Shown: positions 15,666 to 24,743 of the stretch, in pieces
Layout: the number at the start of each line of letters is the position of its first letter
Position numbering within the stretch: the first letter of the stretch is position 1
Assembly (NCBI GenBank): GCA_964354625.1
Contig: CAYHAK010000001.1
Location: 26,188-90,187, forward strand
Direction: 5' to 3'
Length of the DNA stretch: 64,000 nt
Source: DATKKK01 sp964354625
Lineage (GTDB): Archaea > Thermoproteota > Bathyarchaeia > Bathyarchaeales > Bathycorpusculaceae
Notes under the pieces: generated by a model
The model's input: the letters and a program-made list of their open reading frames with translations, nothing else
Told to the model about the DNA's origin: nothing
The model's database searches: none
Made by a program: the position numbers and the translations under genes

Positions 15666-17053
15666 GAAATATGCAGAAAGAAAGGTACAAACGTGAGAAA
15701 GGCGAAGATGCGTCTGCCTGAGCTAAAGCCTCGAAATATGGGCGAGACTATTCGCAGATTGATGTTAAGCATTGCTTCAAGCAAGTTTGCGACTGCAAAA
15801 AGTACTAGGAAGGCAACTACCGCGATAGACAACTCTTTTCTGCCAAAAGCCCCTGCAAGCGCTTCCCTTAATCTGATTTTCGTCTCGAATAGCCTTGGTA
15901 GGTTTTTTGCTGCTAGAAGCAGTCCGATCAAACCTACGGCCAACATCCACCATGCTATTGAGGCCCCAAAAATCAATGGAGGAAATGGGATGATAAATCC
16001 AACAAAGAACATGGGGACAAACAGGGCCAAATTAAGTGCTCCCCAAACGACATAGGTCCTCCAATATCCCAGTGTGTCATATTCTCTTTTGAGCATATCA
16101 TGCTGTGGCTCTGCCCGGACAATGTTAGCGATAGGGAAGAACGCGAGGAAAACAATCCCAAACAATCCGACAATAACGGTTAGAATTGCAGCTTCTCGCT
16201 GAACATAAATCAGATTTGTGTTCAATTCTGCTTCTTGAGACTGCGTGGTCTTGAGAGCATTTTCCATCCACGCGATTGTTTCCAAGATGACTGTGGGGTC
16301 AACAGGTTCGAAGAGGTGAGTGGTTGTTGGCGTAACGAGTTTTCGGTCTGTCTGAGATTTGAAACTGCCATAAAGGACGCCTGGAACGACTCCCTGTTGG
16401 GTAGCGAAGACAGGCGGCAACTTCTCTGAAGCAAGCTCGGTTAGGTTGAACAAAACATCGTATTTTCCGACGACCACCAGGAGATTCTTGGGAAAAGTTG
16501 AGTTTAGCACTCCATATTCTTGGCCTTCCGCAATATCCCCTAGTCCTCCAGCGATTAGAACTAATGCGTCGATTTGGCTGTCATGAGCAACTGCTGCTCT
16601 CATTGCACCTCCGCCGAGACTGTGACCCACAAGGCCAATTGCGGATGAATTGACAAATCGCTGAGACTCTAGATACTGCACCGCTGTTAGAACGCCAAAG
16701 CTTGGCTCATTTCTTCCGTCCTCAACAGTTCCCCCAGATTTTCCGTGGCCGAACAAATCTAAGCAAAGGGCAACAAAGCCTCTTCTCCCCAGTTCGAGCC
16801 CGAGGCTACTCATCATTTCTTTCGAACCGCCTATCCCATGTGCGATAACAACTGCTGCAGAAGGATTCTCGGCGGAAGCAGAATCGGGGCGATACAACAG
16901 CCCGCTGAGCTCTTTATTGTCATCTGTTATCGAAATTGTTTTGACTTCCAGCTTTCCAAAATCAGAATCCAAAGTCATGGTAAGGGATATTCCCAAAAGG
17001 AAAAGTGGTGCAATAACAACCGCTGAGACTGTAAGCGCTCGAAATCTACGCAT
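15608..17053 (-). CDS. Membrane-anchored alpha/beta hydrolase (frameshifted at its 3' end)
   Basis: The start is ATG 17053 (MRRFRALTVSAVVIAPLFLL), giving one N-terminal anchor helix. The extracytoplasmic part is an alpha/beta-hydrolase: oxyanion region VVIAHGIGGSKEMM, nucleophile elbow GLVGHSLGGGAM, an acidic residue in VVGKYDVL and a His in TTTHLFEPV. About five further transmembrane segments follow from about residue 300. The frame then runs out at 15608 in sequence that is not membrane-like, while the natural continuation is in the neighbouring frame (15354-15665). Family members are annotated as esterases or dienelactone-hydrolase-like; the substrate is unknown. ACCGCGCGCGCGGT, a 14-bp palindrome, lies just upstream at 17083-17096. 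Confidence 0.72.
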   Translation of the reverse strand: MRRFRALTVSAVVIAPLFLLGISLTMTLDSDFGKLEVKTISITDDNKELSGLLYRPDSASAENPSAAVVIAHGIGGSKEMMSSLGLELGRRGFVALCLDLFGHGKSGGTVEDGRNEPSFGVLTAVQYLESQRFVNSSAIGLVGHSLGGGAMRAAVAHDSQIDALVLIAGGLGDIAEGQEYGVLNSTFPKNLLVVVGKYDVLFNLTELASEKLPPVFATQQGVVPGVLYGSFKSQTDRKLVTPTTTHLFEPVDPTVILETIAWMENALKTTQSQEAELNTNLIYVQREAAILTVIVGLFGIVFLAFFPIANIVRAEPQHDMLKREYDTLGYWRTYVVWGALNLALFVPMFFVGFIIPFPPLIFGASIAWWMLAVGLIGLLLAAKNLPRLFETKIRLREALAGAFGRKELSIAVVAFLVLFAVANLLEAMLNINLRIVSPIFRGFSSGRRIFAFLTFVPFFLHISWQRACIFMSSITAKSKEA

Positions 17054-17082
17054 AGTCACGCCCAAGCCATCTAAAAACGGAA

Positions 17083-17113
17083 ACCGCGCGCGCGGTATAT
17101 CTCTTTCGCGCGC
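17083..17113. repeat. Two GC-alternating motifs upstream of the hydrolase
   Basis: A perfect 14-bp palindrome ACCGCGCGCGCGGT (17083-17096) and CGCGCGC (17107-17113) lie 30-60 bp upstream of the hydrolase start, where a regulator could bind. Confidence 0.6.
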
Positions 17114-17265
17114 ACGAATACTTCGATGTTCTAGGGCACGTCGCATTTAGCTAGAAGGCAAGTGAACTAAGGTCCAGTGTCATACCTGTAAAATTGGTTT
17201 GTGAGCAAAAGTTTTATGATGTGGTTGTCTACCTCTGTTCAAGCAGCAATGGAGACTGATAACAC

Positions 17266-18054
17266 TTGGATGTTGTTGTTTGTGTTAAGCATGTTCCTGA
17301 AACAGCTGAGGCTGAACTCAAGATAGACTCCTCAGGCAAGAACGTAGAGAAGACAGGGCTAGTCTATGACATCAACGAGTGGGACGACTACGCACTGGAA
17401 GAAGCAGTGCGCATTAGGGAGAAGCAAGGCGGAACCGTGACGGCTGTCACTATTGGTGGCGATGATTCTGATAGTACTTTGCGTAAGTGCTTGGCTCGTG
17501 GGGCTGACAAGGCTATTCGTCTGACTGATCCCAAGTTTGAAGGTTCCGACGGCTTTGCTGTGGCCAAGATTCTGCACAGCGTCCTCAAGACCCTGCACTA
17601 CGACCTGGTTCTAGTCGGCATGCAGGCAGGCGACGACGGCAACGCAGCAGTAGGCCCGATTCTCGCGCAGATGCTTGGTGTTCCGCATGCCACGATGGTC
17701 AAGAAGCTGGAGCTGGGTGCTGACAGTGCGAAGGTGAACCGCGAACTCGAAGGTGGTTTGGAAGAGCAGTTGGAGGTTAAGTTGCCTGCGCTGTTCTCGA
17801 TTCAGACAGGCATCAACGAGCCTCGTTACGTGTCGATTATGGGTATTCGGAAGGCTATGCAGAAGGAGATCAAGGTCATGACACTGGCTGACACGGGACT
17901 GGCTGAGGCTGATGTGGGCGTTGCCGGTTCGTGGCTGACTGTTGACAGGCTTTATGTGCCTCCTGTGGAGAAGCAGGCTGAATTCCTCAAAGGCACGCCT
18001 GACGAGATGGCGGTTAGGGTTGCTGATATTCTGAAAGCAAAGGGGCTGATCTAA
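17266..18054 (+). CDS. etfB: Electron transfer flavoprotein beta subunit
   Basis: The 262-aa protein shows the EtfB pattern: CVKHVPETAEAELKID at the start, NEWDDYALEEAVRIRE, and the AMP/FAD-binding loop VGMQAGDDGNAAVGPILAQ (about 117-135). It accepts electrons from acyl-CoA dehydrogenases together with EtfA. The start is TTG 17266, with a TATA-like TTTTATGAT at about 17211-17219. etfA follows after 1 bp, and two acyl-CoA dehydrogenases are in the same cluster. The longer loop-containing EtfB types include bifurcating forms, which cannot be judged by eye here. Confidence 0.9.
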   Translation: MDVVVCVKHVPETAEAELKIDSSGKNVEKTGLVYDINEWDDYALEEAVRIREKQGGTVTAVTIGGDDSDSTLRKCLARGADKAIRLTDPKFEGSDGFAVAKILHSVLKTLHYDLVLVGMQAGDDGNAAVGPILAQMLGVPHATMVKKLELGADSAKVNRELEGGLEEQLEVKLPALFSIQTGINEPRYVSIMGIRKAMQKEIKVMTLADTGLAEADVGVAGSWLTVDRLYVPPVEKQAEFLKGTPDEMAVRVADILKAKGLI

Positions 18055-18055
18055 A

Positions 18056-19030
18056 ATGGCAAAAATCTTCGTCCTAGCTGAGCACAGGCAAGGCCAAATC
18101 CGCGACATTACCTACGAAATGCTCACCAAAGCACGCGAACTGGGCGAGACCACCGCACTAGTCTTGGCCAAAAACGCGAAAGAGCTCGCCAAACCACTCA
18201 CCGAATACGCACAAACCGTCATCGCAGTCGAAGACCCGAGGCTTGAGAATTTCAACAGCGAAGCCTACAAGCAAATACTCGCGACGCTAATCGCTGAACA
18301 CAAGCCCGCGCTGGTGCTCATGGGCCACACAAGCTACGGAATAGATCTCGCACCGCGTTTGGCCACGGTACTGAATCTGCCTTTGGCTACAGACCTGATT
18401 GACTTGGGCTTCGAGGGCGACGCCTTCAAAGTGACGCGCCAAGTCTATGGCGGAAAAGTCAACGCCAAAGCCACCGCACGCAAAGCCGAAACCTACCTCG
18501 CCACCATACGCCAAGCCACCTTCCAACCCAAAAAAACCGAACCACCCGCAAACGGAACCATGACCGAAACACCCTCACCCCTCACGGGCGACATAGCCGA
18601 AAAACGCTTCCTACAATACGTGCTGCCGCCGCTCGGAGGCGTAGACATAACCGCAGCTGAGAAACTCGTAGGCATAGGTCGAGGCATCAAAGACGTAGCC
18701 AACATACCGCAAGTCGAAGAACTCGCCAAATCCATAGGCGCCGTGCTGTCCTGCTCGCGCCCCATCGTGGACAAAGGCTGGCTGCCCACTGACAGGCAAG
18801 TAGGCACATCAGGCAAGACAGTTAAGCCCAAGCTCTATCTCGCATTGGGTATAAGCGGAGCCTTCCAGCACATACTCGGCATGAAAAGCTCTGATCTAAT
18901 AATCGCCGTCAACAAAGATCCCAAGGCCCCAATCTTCAACTTCGCCAACTACGGAATCGTTGAAGACCTGTTCAAGATTGTGTCTCCTCTGAAAAACAAG
19001 ATTAATGAAGTACGAACGCAAAAGGCATAG
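18056..19030 (+). CDS. etfA: Electron transfer flavoprotein alpha subunit
   Basis: The 324-aa protein has the EtfA N-terminal domain (KIFVLAEHRQGQIRDITYE) and the C-terminal FAD domain: VGIGRGIKD, then AVLSCSRPIVDKGWLP, the T/S-rich TSGKTVKPKLYLALGISG and AVNKDPKAPIF. It has normal length and no added ferredoxin domain. The ATG overlaps the etfB stop context (1-bp spacing). Its distal end stops just before the acyl-CoA dehydrogenase ribosome-binding site. With etfB it forms the acceptor for the dehydrogenases downstream. Confidence 0.92.
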   Translation: MAKIFVLAEHRQGQIRDITYEMLTKARELGETTALVLAKNAKELAKPLTEYAQTVIAVEDPRLENFNSEAYKQILATLIAEHKPALVLMGHTSYGIDLAPRLATVLNLPLATDLIDLGFEGDAFKVTRQVYGGKVNAKATARKAETYLATIRQATFQPKKTEPPANGTMTETPSPLTGDIAEKRFLQYVLPPLGGVDITAAEKLVGIGRGIKDVANIPQVEELAKSIGAVLSCSRPIVDKGWLPTDRQVGTSGKTVKPKLYLALGISGAFQHILGMKSSDLIIAVNKDPKAPIFNFANYGIVEDLFKIVSPLKNKINEVRTQKA

Positions 19031-19058
19031 TTCTACACAACCGAGGAGAGAAACGAAC

Positions 19059-20213
19059 ATGGAGTTCAAACCGACCCCCGAACAGCAGGAAATCAAACGA
19101 GCCGTCAAGGAATTCGCTGAAAAAGAGTTCACGCCAGAACTGGCTATTGAGTACGATCAGAAAGAAGACTTCCCCATGAGCCTGTACAAGAAGGCCGCGC
19201 AACTTGGCTTCACGAGCATGCGCATACCTGAACGGTACAGCGGACAAGGCTTAGGCGTCCTCGAAGACTGCATAGTCGTCGAGGAAATGTGCCGCGTAGA
19301 GCCAGGCATAGGCGTCGCCATATCACTAGGCAACCTCATGATCCCCGACGTGCTACTGAAGCACGGCAACGACGAACAGAAAAGCATATACATCCCGCCG
19401 CTGGCTCGAGGCGACAAAATCGCCGCCGCAGCCTTCACCGAACCCGAACACGGAAGCGACATCACACGAATGGACTCAACCGCCCGAAAAGAAGGCGCCG
19501 AATACGTAATCAACGGAGCCAAAGAATTCATCACCAACGCCACTACTGCCGACACGTTCATCCTTCTCTGCCAGACTGACCCGGACGCGCAGCCCTCATA
19601 CCGCGGCCAAAGTCTGTTAATCGCAGAAAAAAGCGCACCTGGCCTTGACGCCACGAAGCTGCATGGAAAGATGGGCATACGACCCTGCGTTACCGGCTCG
19701 CTTGCCATGAGCGACCTCAAAGTCCCCGAAAAGAACATCGTAGGCGACCTAGGCAGAGGCTTCTACTACACGCTGGAACTATTCGACGGAACCCGAATCA
19801 CCGTCGCCGCACAGGCTCTGGGTATCGCACAGGGCGCATTCGAACGCGCACTCGCATACGCGAAGACACGCAAGCAAGGCGGGCAGCCTATCCTCAGCTA
19901 CCAGGGCATAAGCCACAAACTCGCAGATATGGCCACGAAAATCGAGGCCGCACGACTACTCACCTACAAAGCCGCATGGCTCTACGACAAAGAAAAGCCC
20001 GACCCAGTCGCAACGTCAATGGCCAAATCCTTCGCAAGCCGCGCAGCCATGGAAGTCACCGACGATGCCATACAAGTATTCGGAGGCTACGGCTATTTGG
20101 CCGACTACCACGTCGAACGCTACCACCGATGCGCCAAAATCACCGAAATCTACGAAGGCACCACGGAAGTGCAGAAGAACACCATCGCAGGCTACCTAGC
20201 CCGACAGCAATAG
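19059..20213 (+). CDS. Acyl-CoA dehydrogenase (first copy)
   Basis: The start is ATG 19059 (MEFKPTPEQQEIKRAVKEF), with GAGGAGAG 10 nt upstream, giving 384 aa, the family length. Recognisable are the flavin/substrate strands AAAAFTEPEHGSDI and ITNATTADTFIL, the C-terminal FGGYGYLADYHVERYHR and the catalytic-base segment YEGTTEVQKN. It oxidises an acyl-CoA to the 2-enoyl-CoA and hands electrons to EtfAB. Chain-length specificity cannot be read from sequence. The second copy at 21518 is clearly similar across its length, so the pair arose by duplication or was co-recruited. Confidence 0.9.
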   Translation: MEFKPTPEQQEIKRAVKEFAEKEFTPELAIEYDQKEDFPMSLYKKAAQLGFTSMRIPERYSGQGLGVLEDCIVVEEMCRVEPGIGVAISLGNLMIPDVLLKHGNDEQKSIYIPPLARGDKIAAAAFTEPEHGSDITRMDSTARKEGAEYVINGAKEFITNATTADTFILLCQTDPDAQPSYRGQSLLIAEKSAPGLDATKLHGKMGIRPCVTGSLAMSDLKVPEKNIVGDLGRGFYYTLELFDGTRITVAAQALGIAQGAFERALAYAKTRKQGGQPILSYQGISHKLADMATKIEAARLLTYKAAWLYDKEKPDPVATSMAKSFASRAAMEVTDDAIQVFGGYGYLADYHVERYHRCAKITEIYEGTTEVQKNTIAGYLARQQ

Positions 20214-20320
20214 CAGACACATCCTCCCTTCTTTTTCAAGCCCAAAACGTGAACGTGTAGTCAAGATTCAAAAGTCTTATTACCTTTTTTCAGGCAAACA
20301 GTAGACTCGTCTAAGGAGAT

Positions 20321-21517
20321 GTGATTCTCGTGTCGGCTGAAAGGCTGAAAAAGGCAACGGTTGTGGGCGCTGGAGCGATGGGCCACGGCATCACGCAGCT
20401 GCTGGCCACCAACGGCATCGAAGTAACCATGGTGGACATAAACGACGAGATTCTGAACAAGGCCAAGGAGAAGATCCAGTGGAGCCTCGGCAAATTCGTC
20501 GAAAAGAAACGAATGCGAAAAGAAGACGCTGACGCCACGCTGGCGCGAATCGCTACTACTACGAGCTATGAGCAGGCATGCCAAAGCACAGACCTCGCCA
20601 TCGAAGTGGCACCAGAAAACATGGACTTGAAAAAGAAGATATTCGCCAAACTGGACGAGACGGTGCCGCCAAACGCGATGCTGGCCTCAAACACGTCCAC
20701 GTTGAGCATCACAGAAATGGGCAAAGCCACGAAACGCCCAGACAAAGTTGCAGGTATGCACTTCTTCAACCCACCACACGCCATGCCACTAGTCGAAGTC
20801 ATAAAAGGCGACAGCACAAACCAAGAAACGGTAAACACGCTCGCGGACCTGGCCAAGAGGCTTGGCAAGACGCCGATTATCGTGCGCAAAGACGTGCGCG
20901 GGTTCGTCGTGAACCGCATTCTGGGCATGGCATTCAACGAGGCTTACTGGGCGCTGCAACGGGGCGAAGGCACCAAAGAAGGCATCGATGCCTCAGTCAA
21001 GTACACAGGCGGCTTCCCTATGGGCTGGTTCGAACTCAGCGACTTCGTCGGCCTAGACATCGCCTATGAAGTGGGCCGAATCCTCTACGAGGCCTACGGC
21101 GAACGCTTCAAACCCTGCGAACAAGTAATCCAACCGCTCATCAACGAGAAAAAGTTCGGACAGAAAACAGGCGTAGGCTTCTACGACTGGACCAAAGGTA
21201 GACCGCGCATACCGTTCAACCTGCTCGACGAATACGACGTGGATCGCTCGTGGGCAGTCGCCGTGAACGAGGCTGCGTGGCTGATCAAAGACGATGCGGC
21301 AAGCCCAAGCGACATCGACACGGGCATGAAGCTGGGCACTTATTGGCCTTCGGGTCCGTGCGAGTATGCCGACCGGACAGGCATCGACACGATGCTCAAC
21401 AAGCTCAAAGAGCTACACGCAAAGTACAGTATGGAGATGTATAGGCCTTGTTCGTTGCTGGAGGAATACGTGGCAGCAGGCAGGCTTGGCAAGAAAACCG
21501 GAAGGGGGTTCTGCTAA
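20321..21517 (+). CDS. 3-hydroxyacyl-CoA dehydrogenase (double C-terminal domain)
   Basis: The NAD motif VVGAGAMGHGI is followed by the 3HCDH core (SNTSTLSITEMG, MHFFNPPHAMPLVEVI, and the catalytic region KDVRGFVVNRIL). The first C-terminal domain ends near residue 290 and a second 3HCDH-like domain fills residues 295-398 (LLDEYDVDRSWAV, KTGRGFC). That makes 398 aa instead of the ~285 of single-domain enzymes, the form often seen in archaea. GGAG lies just upstream of two in-frame GTG codons (20321 and 20330); the second has better spacing. It performs the NAD-linked oxidation step of beta-oxidation. Confidence 0.9.
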   Translation: MILVSAERLKKATVVGAGAMGHGITQLLATNGIEVTMVDINDEILNKAKEKIQWSLGKFVEKKRMRKEDADATLARIATTTSYEQACQSTDLAIEVAPENMDLKKKIFAKLDETVPPNAMLASNTSTLSITEMGKATKRPDKVAGMHFFNPPHAMPLVEVIKGDSTNQETVNTLADLAKRLGKTPIIVRKDVRGFVVNRILGMAFNEAYWALQRGEGTKEGIDASVKYTGGFPMGWFELSDFVGLDIAYEVGRILYEAYGERFKPCEQVIQPLINEKKFGQKTGVGFYDWTKGRPRIPFNLLDEYDVDRSWAVAVNEAAWLIKDDAASPSDIDTGMKLGTYWPSGPCEYADRTGIDTMLNKLKELHAKYSMEMYRPCSLLEEYVAAGRLGKKTGRGFC

Positions 21518-22672
21518 ACGCAGTTTGAACTGTCAGAAGAACAAATAGGCATAGTCAAAGCCGTGAAAGAGTTCTGCGCCAAAGAATTCAAGCCCGAGCT
21601 GGCCTTGGAGCTTGACAAGAAAGAAGAGTTCCCCATGGAGCTCTACAAGCAGGCAGCAAAACTCGGCTTCACGAGCCTCAGTTTCCCCGAAGAATACGGC
21701 GGCCAAGGCTACGGCCTGCTGGAAACGTGCCTCGCAATAGAAGAGATGTGCAGAGCAGACTCCTCACTCGGCGTGGCCATCTCAAGCGGCAACTTCGGTA
21801 GCGAATTCGTCGCCATACTAGGCAACAAAGAGCAGAAGGAGAAGTATATTCCTCCAATCTGCCGAGGCGACATGATAAGCGCGGCATGCTTTACCGAGCC
21901 CAACGTGAGCGGAAGCGACATCAACCGCATGGAAACCACCGCCACGAAATACGGCAACGAATGGTGGATCAACGGCACGAAAACGTTCATCACGAACGCC
22001 ACGACAGCTGACTTCATGGTCGCTCTCACGCAGACCGACACAAAAATCAGGCCCACCCACCGAGGCGAAACCCTGTTCCTCGTCGAGAAAGGCATGCAAG
22101 GCTTGGAGACAAACAAGCTGCACAACAAGATGGGCGTACGTTGCAGCGTCACAGGCGAGGTCGTCTTCAACAACGTGAAGGTCTTGGACGCGAGCATCTT
22201 GGGCGAGCTTAACAAGGGCTTCTACTATTCAATGGAGTTCTTTGACAAGACGCGCGTGGGCGTGGCCGCTCAGGCCATAGGCATGGCTCAGGGCGCATGG
22301 GAAATAGCCTTCAAATACAGCAAGCAACGCGAAGCCTTCGGACAGCCGCTGATGCAACACGAGCTAATAGGCGGCGTGCTGGCCGAACACATGACCAAAA
22401 TCGAAGCAGCAAGATGGCTAACGTACCGTGCCGCGTGGCTGGTGGACGCTGGCAAAATGGACCCAATGATCACGGCGATGGCTAAGCAGTACGCGGCACG
22501 CGTGGCAATGGAGGCCACTGACTTCTCAATTCAAGTTCTCGGTGGCTACGGCTACCTAGGCGACTACCGCGTCGAACGCTACCACCGAGACGCCAAAGTC
22601 ACGGAAATCTACGAAGGCACGAGCGAGATTCAGAAGCTGACCGTGCTGAAGTATTTGCTCCGCAAATTCTAA
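21518..22672 (+). CDS. Acyl-CoA dehydrogenase (second copy) with apparent ACG start
   Basis: The coding frame starts directly after the TAA of the upstream gene: ACG (21518) then QFELSEEQIGIVKAVKEF. The first copy begins MEFKPTPEQQEIKRAVKEF, so the ACG occupies the position of the initiator Met. No ATG, GTG or TTG occurs in this frame before GTG 21563, which would cut off the first 15 residues. A GGAAGGGGG Shine-Dalgarno-like stretch sits about 10 nt upstream. From the ACG the protein has 384 aa, identical in length to its paralogue, and retains FGGYGYLGDYRVERYHR-type and YEGTSEIQK motifs. Likely an ATG-to-ACG change, a sequencing error, or non-canonical initiation. Confidence 0.85.
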   Translation, partial: TQFELSEEQIGIVKAVKEFCAKEFKPELALELDKKEEFPMELYKQAAKLGFTSLSFPEEYGGQGYGLLETCLAIEEMCRADSSLGVAISSGNFGSEFVAILGNKEQKEKYIPPICRGDMISAACFTEPNVSGSDINRMETTATKYGNEWWINGTKTFITNATTADFMVALTQTDTKIRPTHRGETLFLVEKGMQGLETNKLHNKMGVRCSVTGEVVFNNVKVLDASILGELNKGFYYSMEFFDKTRVGVAAQAIGMAQGAWEIAFKYSKQREAFGQPLMQHELIGGVLAEHMTKIEAARWLTYRAAWLVDAGKMDPMITAMAKQYAARVAMEATDFSIQVLGGYGYLGDYRVERYHRDAKVTEIYEGTSEIQKLTVLKYLLRKF

Positions 22673-22709
22673 ATGAACAGAACGCGCATGAACACTGCAA
22701 AGGTGAAGA

Positions 22710-23504
22710 ATGATGAGTAAGGCATACGAAACAGTGAAGATTGAACGAGAACAGAGCACGCTGTGGATAATACTGAACAGGACACACAGACTGAACAGCT
22801 TCAACGACGTTCTGCTGGAAGAGCTGGGAGACGCGCTGGACACGGCGGAGAAAGACCCAAGCGTCAAATGCGTGGTCATCATGGGCGACGGCGACCGGGC
22901 CTTCAGCGCAGGCGCTGACCTGACCATGTTCGGGAAGGCCACACCAGTGAAGGCTGAGGAATTCTCGAGACTAGGCCAGAAAGTGTTCGGAAAGATCGAA
23001 GAGATGAGCAAACCCGTCATCGCTGCGATTAACGGCTTTGCGTTGGGCGGAGGCCTCGAGCTGACCATGGCCTGCGACTTCCGCATAGCCGCAGAACACG
23101 CGGAACTCGGAAACCCAGAGATCTCGCTGGGCCTGATCCCAGGCTGGGGCGGAACTCAAAGACTAGTCAGACTAATCGGCCTGCCACGCGCAAAGGAAAT
23201 AATCATGATCCCAGGCATGAAACTCAAGGCAGACGAAGCATTGAAAATCGGCCTTGTCAACAAGGTCGTGCACTATGATAAGCTGCGTGAAGAGACCACG
23301 GCGCTGGCTCAGAAACTTTCCGACGGGCCGCCCGTAGCCATGAAGTACGCGAAACACGCCCTCAACTACGGAACACAAGTCCCTCTCGAAGCTGGACTGC
23401 GCATGGAAGCAAGCATGATGGGCCTAACGTTCGCCACGGAAGACCTCAAAGAAGGCGTAGAAGCACTATTCGCCAAACGAAAACCAGAATTCAAAGGCAA
23501 ATAG
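22710..23504 (+). CDS. Enoyl-CoA hydratase/isomerase (crotonase family)
   Basis: The 264-aa crotonase fold has the oxyanion segments GDRAFSAGADLTMF (about 66-79) and AAINGFALGGGLELTMACDFRIAA (split around residues 105-128), and the two catalytic-glutamate positions in NPEISLGLIPGWGGTQRL. It hydrates 2-enoyl-CoA to 3-hydroxyacyl-CoA. It follows the second acyl-CoA dehydrogenase by 37 bp; two adjacent ATGs (22710, 22713) are possible starts. Confidence 0.9.
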   Translation: MMSKAYETVKIEREQSTLWIILNRTHRLNSFNDVLLEELGDALDTAEKDPSVKCVVIMGDGDRAFSAGADLTMFGKATPVKAEEFSRLGQKVFGKIEEMSKPVIAAINGFALGGGLELTMACDFRIAAEHAELGNPEISLGLIPGWGGTQRLVRLIGLPRAKEIIMIPGMKLKADEALKIGLVNKVVHYDKLREETTALAQKLSDGPPVAMKYAKHALNYGTQVPLEAGLRMEASMMGLTFATEDLKEGVEALFAKRKPEFKGK

Positions 23505-23569
23505 ACACAACCTCCCTCTTTCTTTATATCCCAATCCAACCAAAATACGTCTAAACAGAAGTGGTTCAC

Positions 23570-24742
23570 GTGCGAAAAGTGGCGGTCATAGGCGTCGGCA
23601 ACTCCAAGTTCGGCATTAGAACGGACGTTAATGTTTCTGAGTTGGCTTTTGAGGCAGTCAAGCCTTCGCTTGAGGATGCTGGCCTAGCCGCGGGGGACGT
23701 CGAGTTTGTGGCCTTGGGCTCTGTGGGCGCGGGCGCGTGGTATGAGGAGCTGTTGCCTGCTGTCATCGCGGGCGAGTACTGTGGTTTGACTAGGGCGGGT
23801 TTGATGCGCGTGGAGGCTGCGTGCGCGAGCGGTAGCGCTGCGTTCTTTGCGGCTTATGCTGCTGTGGCCAGCGGTCATTGCGGCATTGCGATGGCGTTAG
23901 GCGTGGAGAAGATGCGTGAGATCGACACGCCGACGGCGATGGAGTGGATCGGCAGGGCAGGCTACTACTTCTGGGAGTTCCACAACTTCGGCCTCACGTT
24001 CCCAGCCTATTATGCGTTGTACGCGAATGCACACATGGCCAAGTATGGCACGACGGAAGAGGACCTCGCGCTCGTGGCGGTCAAGAGTCACAAGTACGCC
24101 GCCATGAACCCGATCGCACAGCTGACCAACAAGATCACGGTCGAAGATGTGCTCAACAGTATGGTCATCGCCTCGCCGCTCAAGCTCTATGACTGTTCGC
24201 CCATGACGGACGGCGCCTCCGCGGTCATTGTCGCCTCGGAAGAGAAGGCTAAGCAGCTCAAGATAGACACGCCAATTTGGGTGGCAGGCATCGGCTACTC
24301 GTCAGGAACCGCTAACCTGAGCAAGCGCGCCGACTTTGTTGGTTTGGATGCAAGCGTGCTGGCCTCGCAGCGCGCCTATCGAGCGGCTGGCGTCACGCCA
24401 GATAGGGTGGATTTCGCTGAGGTCCACGACTGCTTCACGATTGCCGAGATCATGGCGTATGAAGATTTGGGGTTCTGCGACCGAGGCGAGGGCGTCAAGC
24501 TTCTGCGTGAAGGCCAAACCGAGATAGGCGGCAAGATCCCCGTGAACATGGATGGCGGCCTGAAGGCTAAGGGCCACCCGATAGGCGCCACTGGCTGCTC
24601 GATGATCTACGAGCTCACGCGACAACTGCGCGGAGAAGCAGTGCAGAAGAGCCGTCAGGTCCCGCTCAAAAACTATATCGGCCTAGCACACAACGTAGGC
24701 GGCACGGGACACTACTGCTACGTGACGATTCTGAAGAGGTGA
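23570..24742 (+). CDS. Thiolase family protein (SCP2-type acetyl-CoA C-acetyltransferase)
   Basis: The start is taken at GTG 23570 (RKVAVIGVGNSKFG), giving 390 aa. The nucleophile lies in EAACASGSAAFF, and the second half carries AEVHDCFTIAE and KAKGHPIGATG, the His/Cys positions of the archaeal SCP2-type thiolases. The next gene, a DUF35 OB-fold protein, is their regular partner. In this operon context it probably cleaves 3-ketoacyl-CoA. The same pair also makes acetoacetyl-CoA for the mevalonate route, so a biosynthetic role is the main alternative. Confidence 0.88.
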   Translation: MRKVAVIGVGNSKFGIRTDVNVSELAFEAVKPSLEDAGLAAGDVEFVALGSVGAGAWYEELLPAVIAGEYCGLTRAGLMRVEAACASGSAAFFAAYAAVASGHCGIAMALGVEKMREIDTPTAMEWIGRAGYYFWEFHNFGLTFPAYYALYANAHMAKYGTTEEDLALVAVKSHKYAAMNPIAQLTNKITVEDVLNSMVIASPLKLYDCSPMTDGASAVIVASEEKAKQLKIDTPIWVAGIGYSSGTANLSKRADFVGLDASVLASQRAYRAAGVTPDRVDFAEVHDCFTIAEIMAYEDLGFCDRGEGVKLLREGQTEIGGKIPVNMDGGLKAKGHPIGATGCSMIYELTRQLRGEAVQKSRQVPLKNYIGLAHNVGGTGHYCYVTILKR

Positions 24743-24743
24743 A

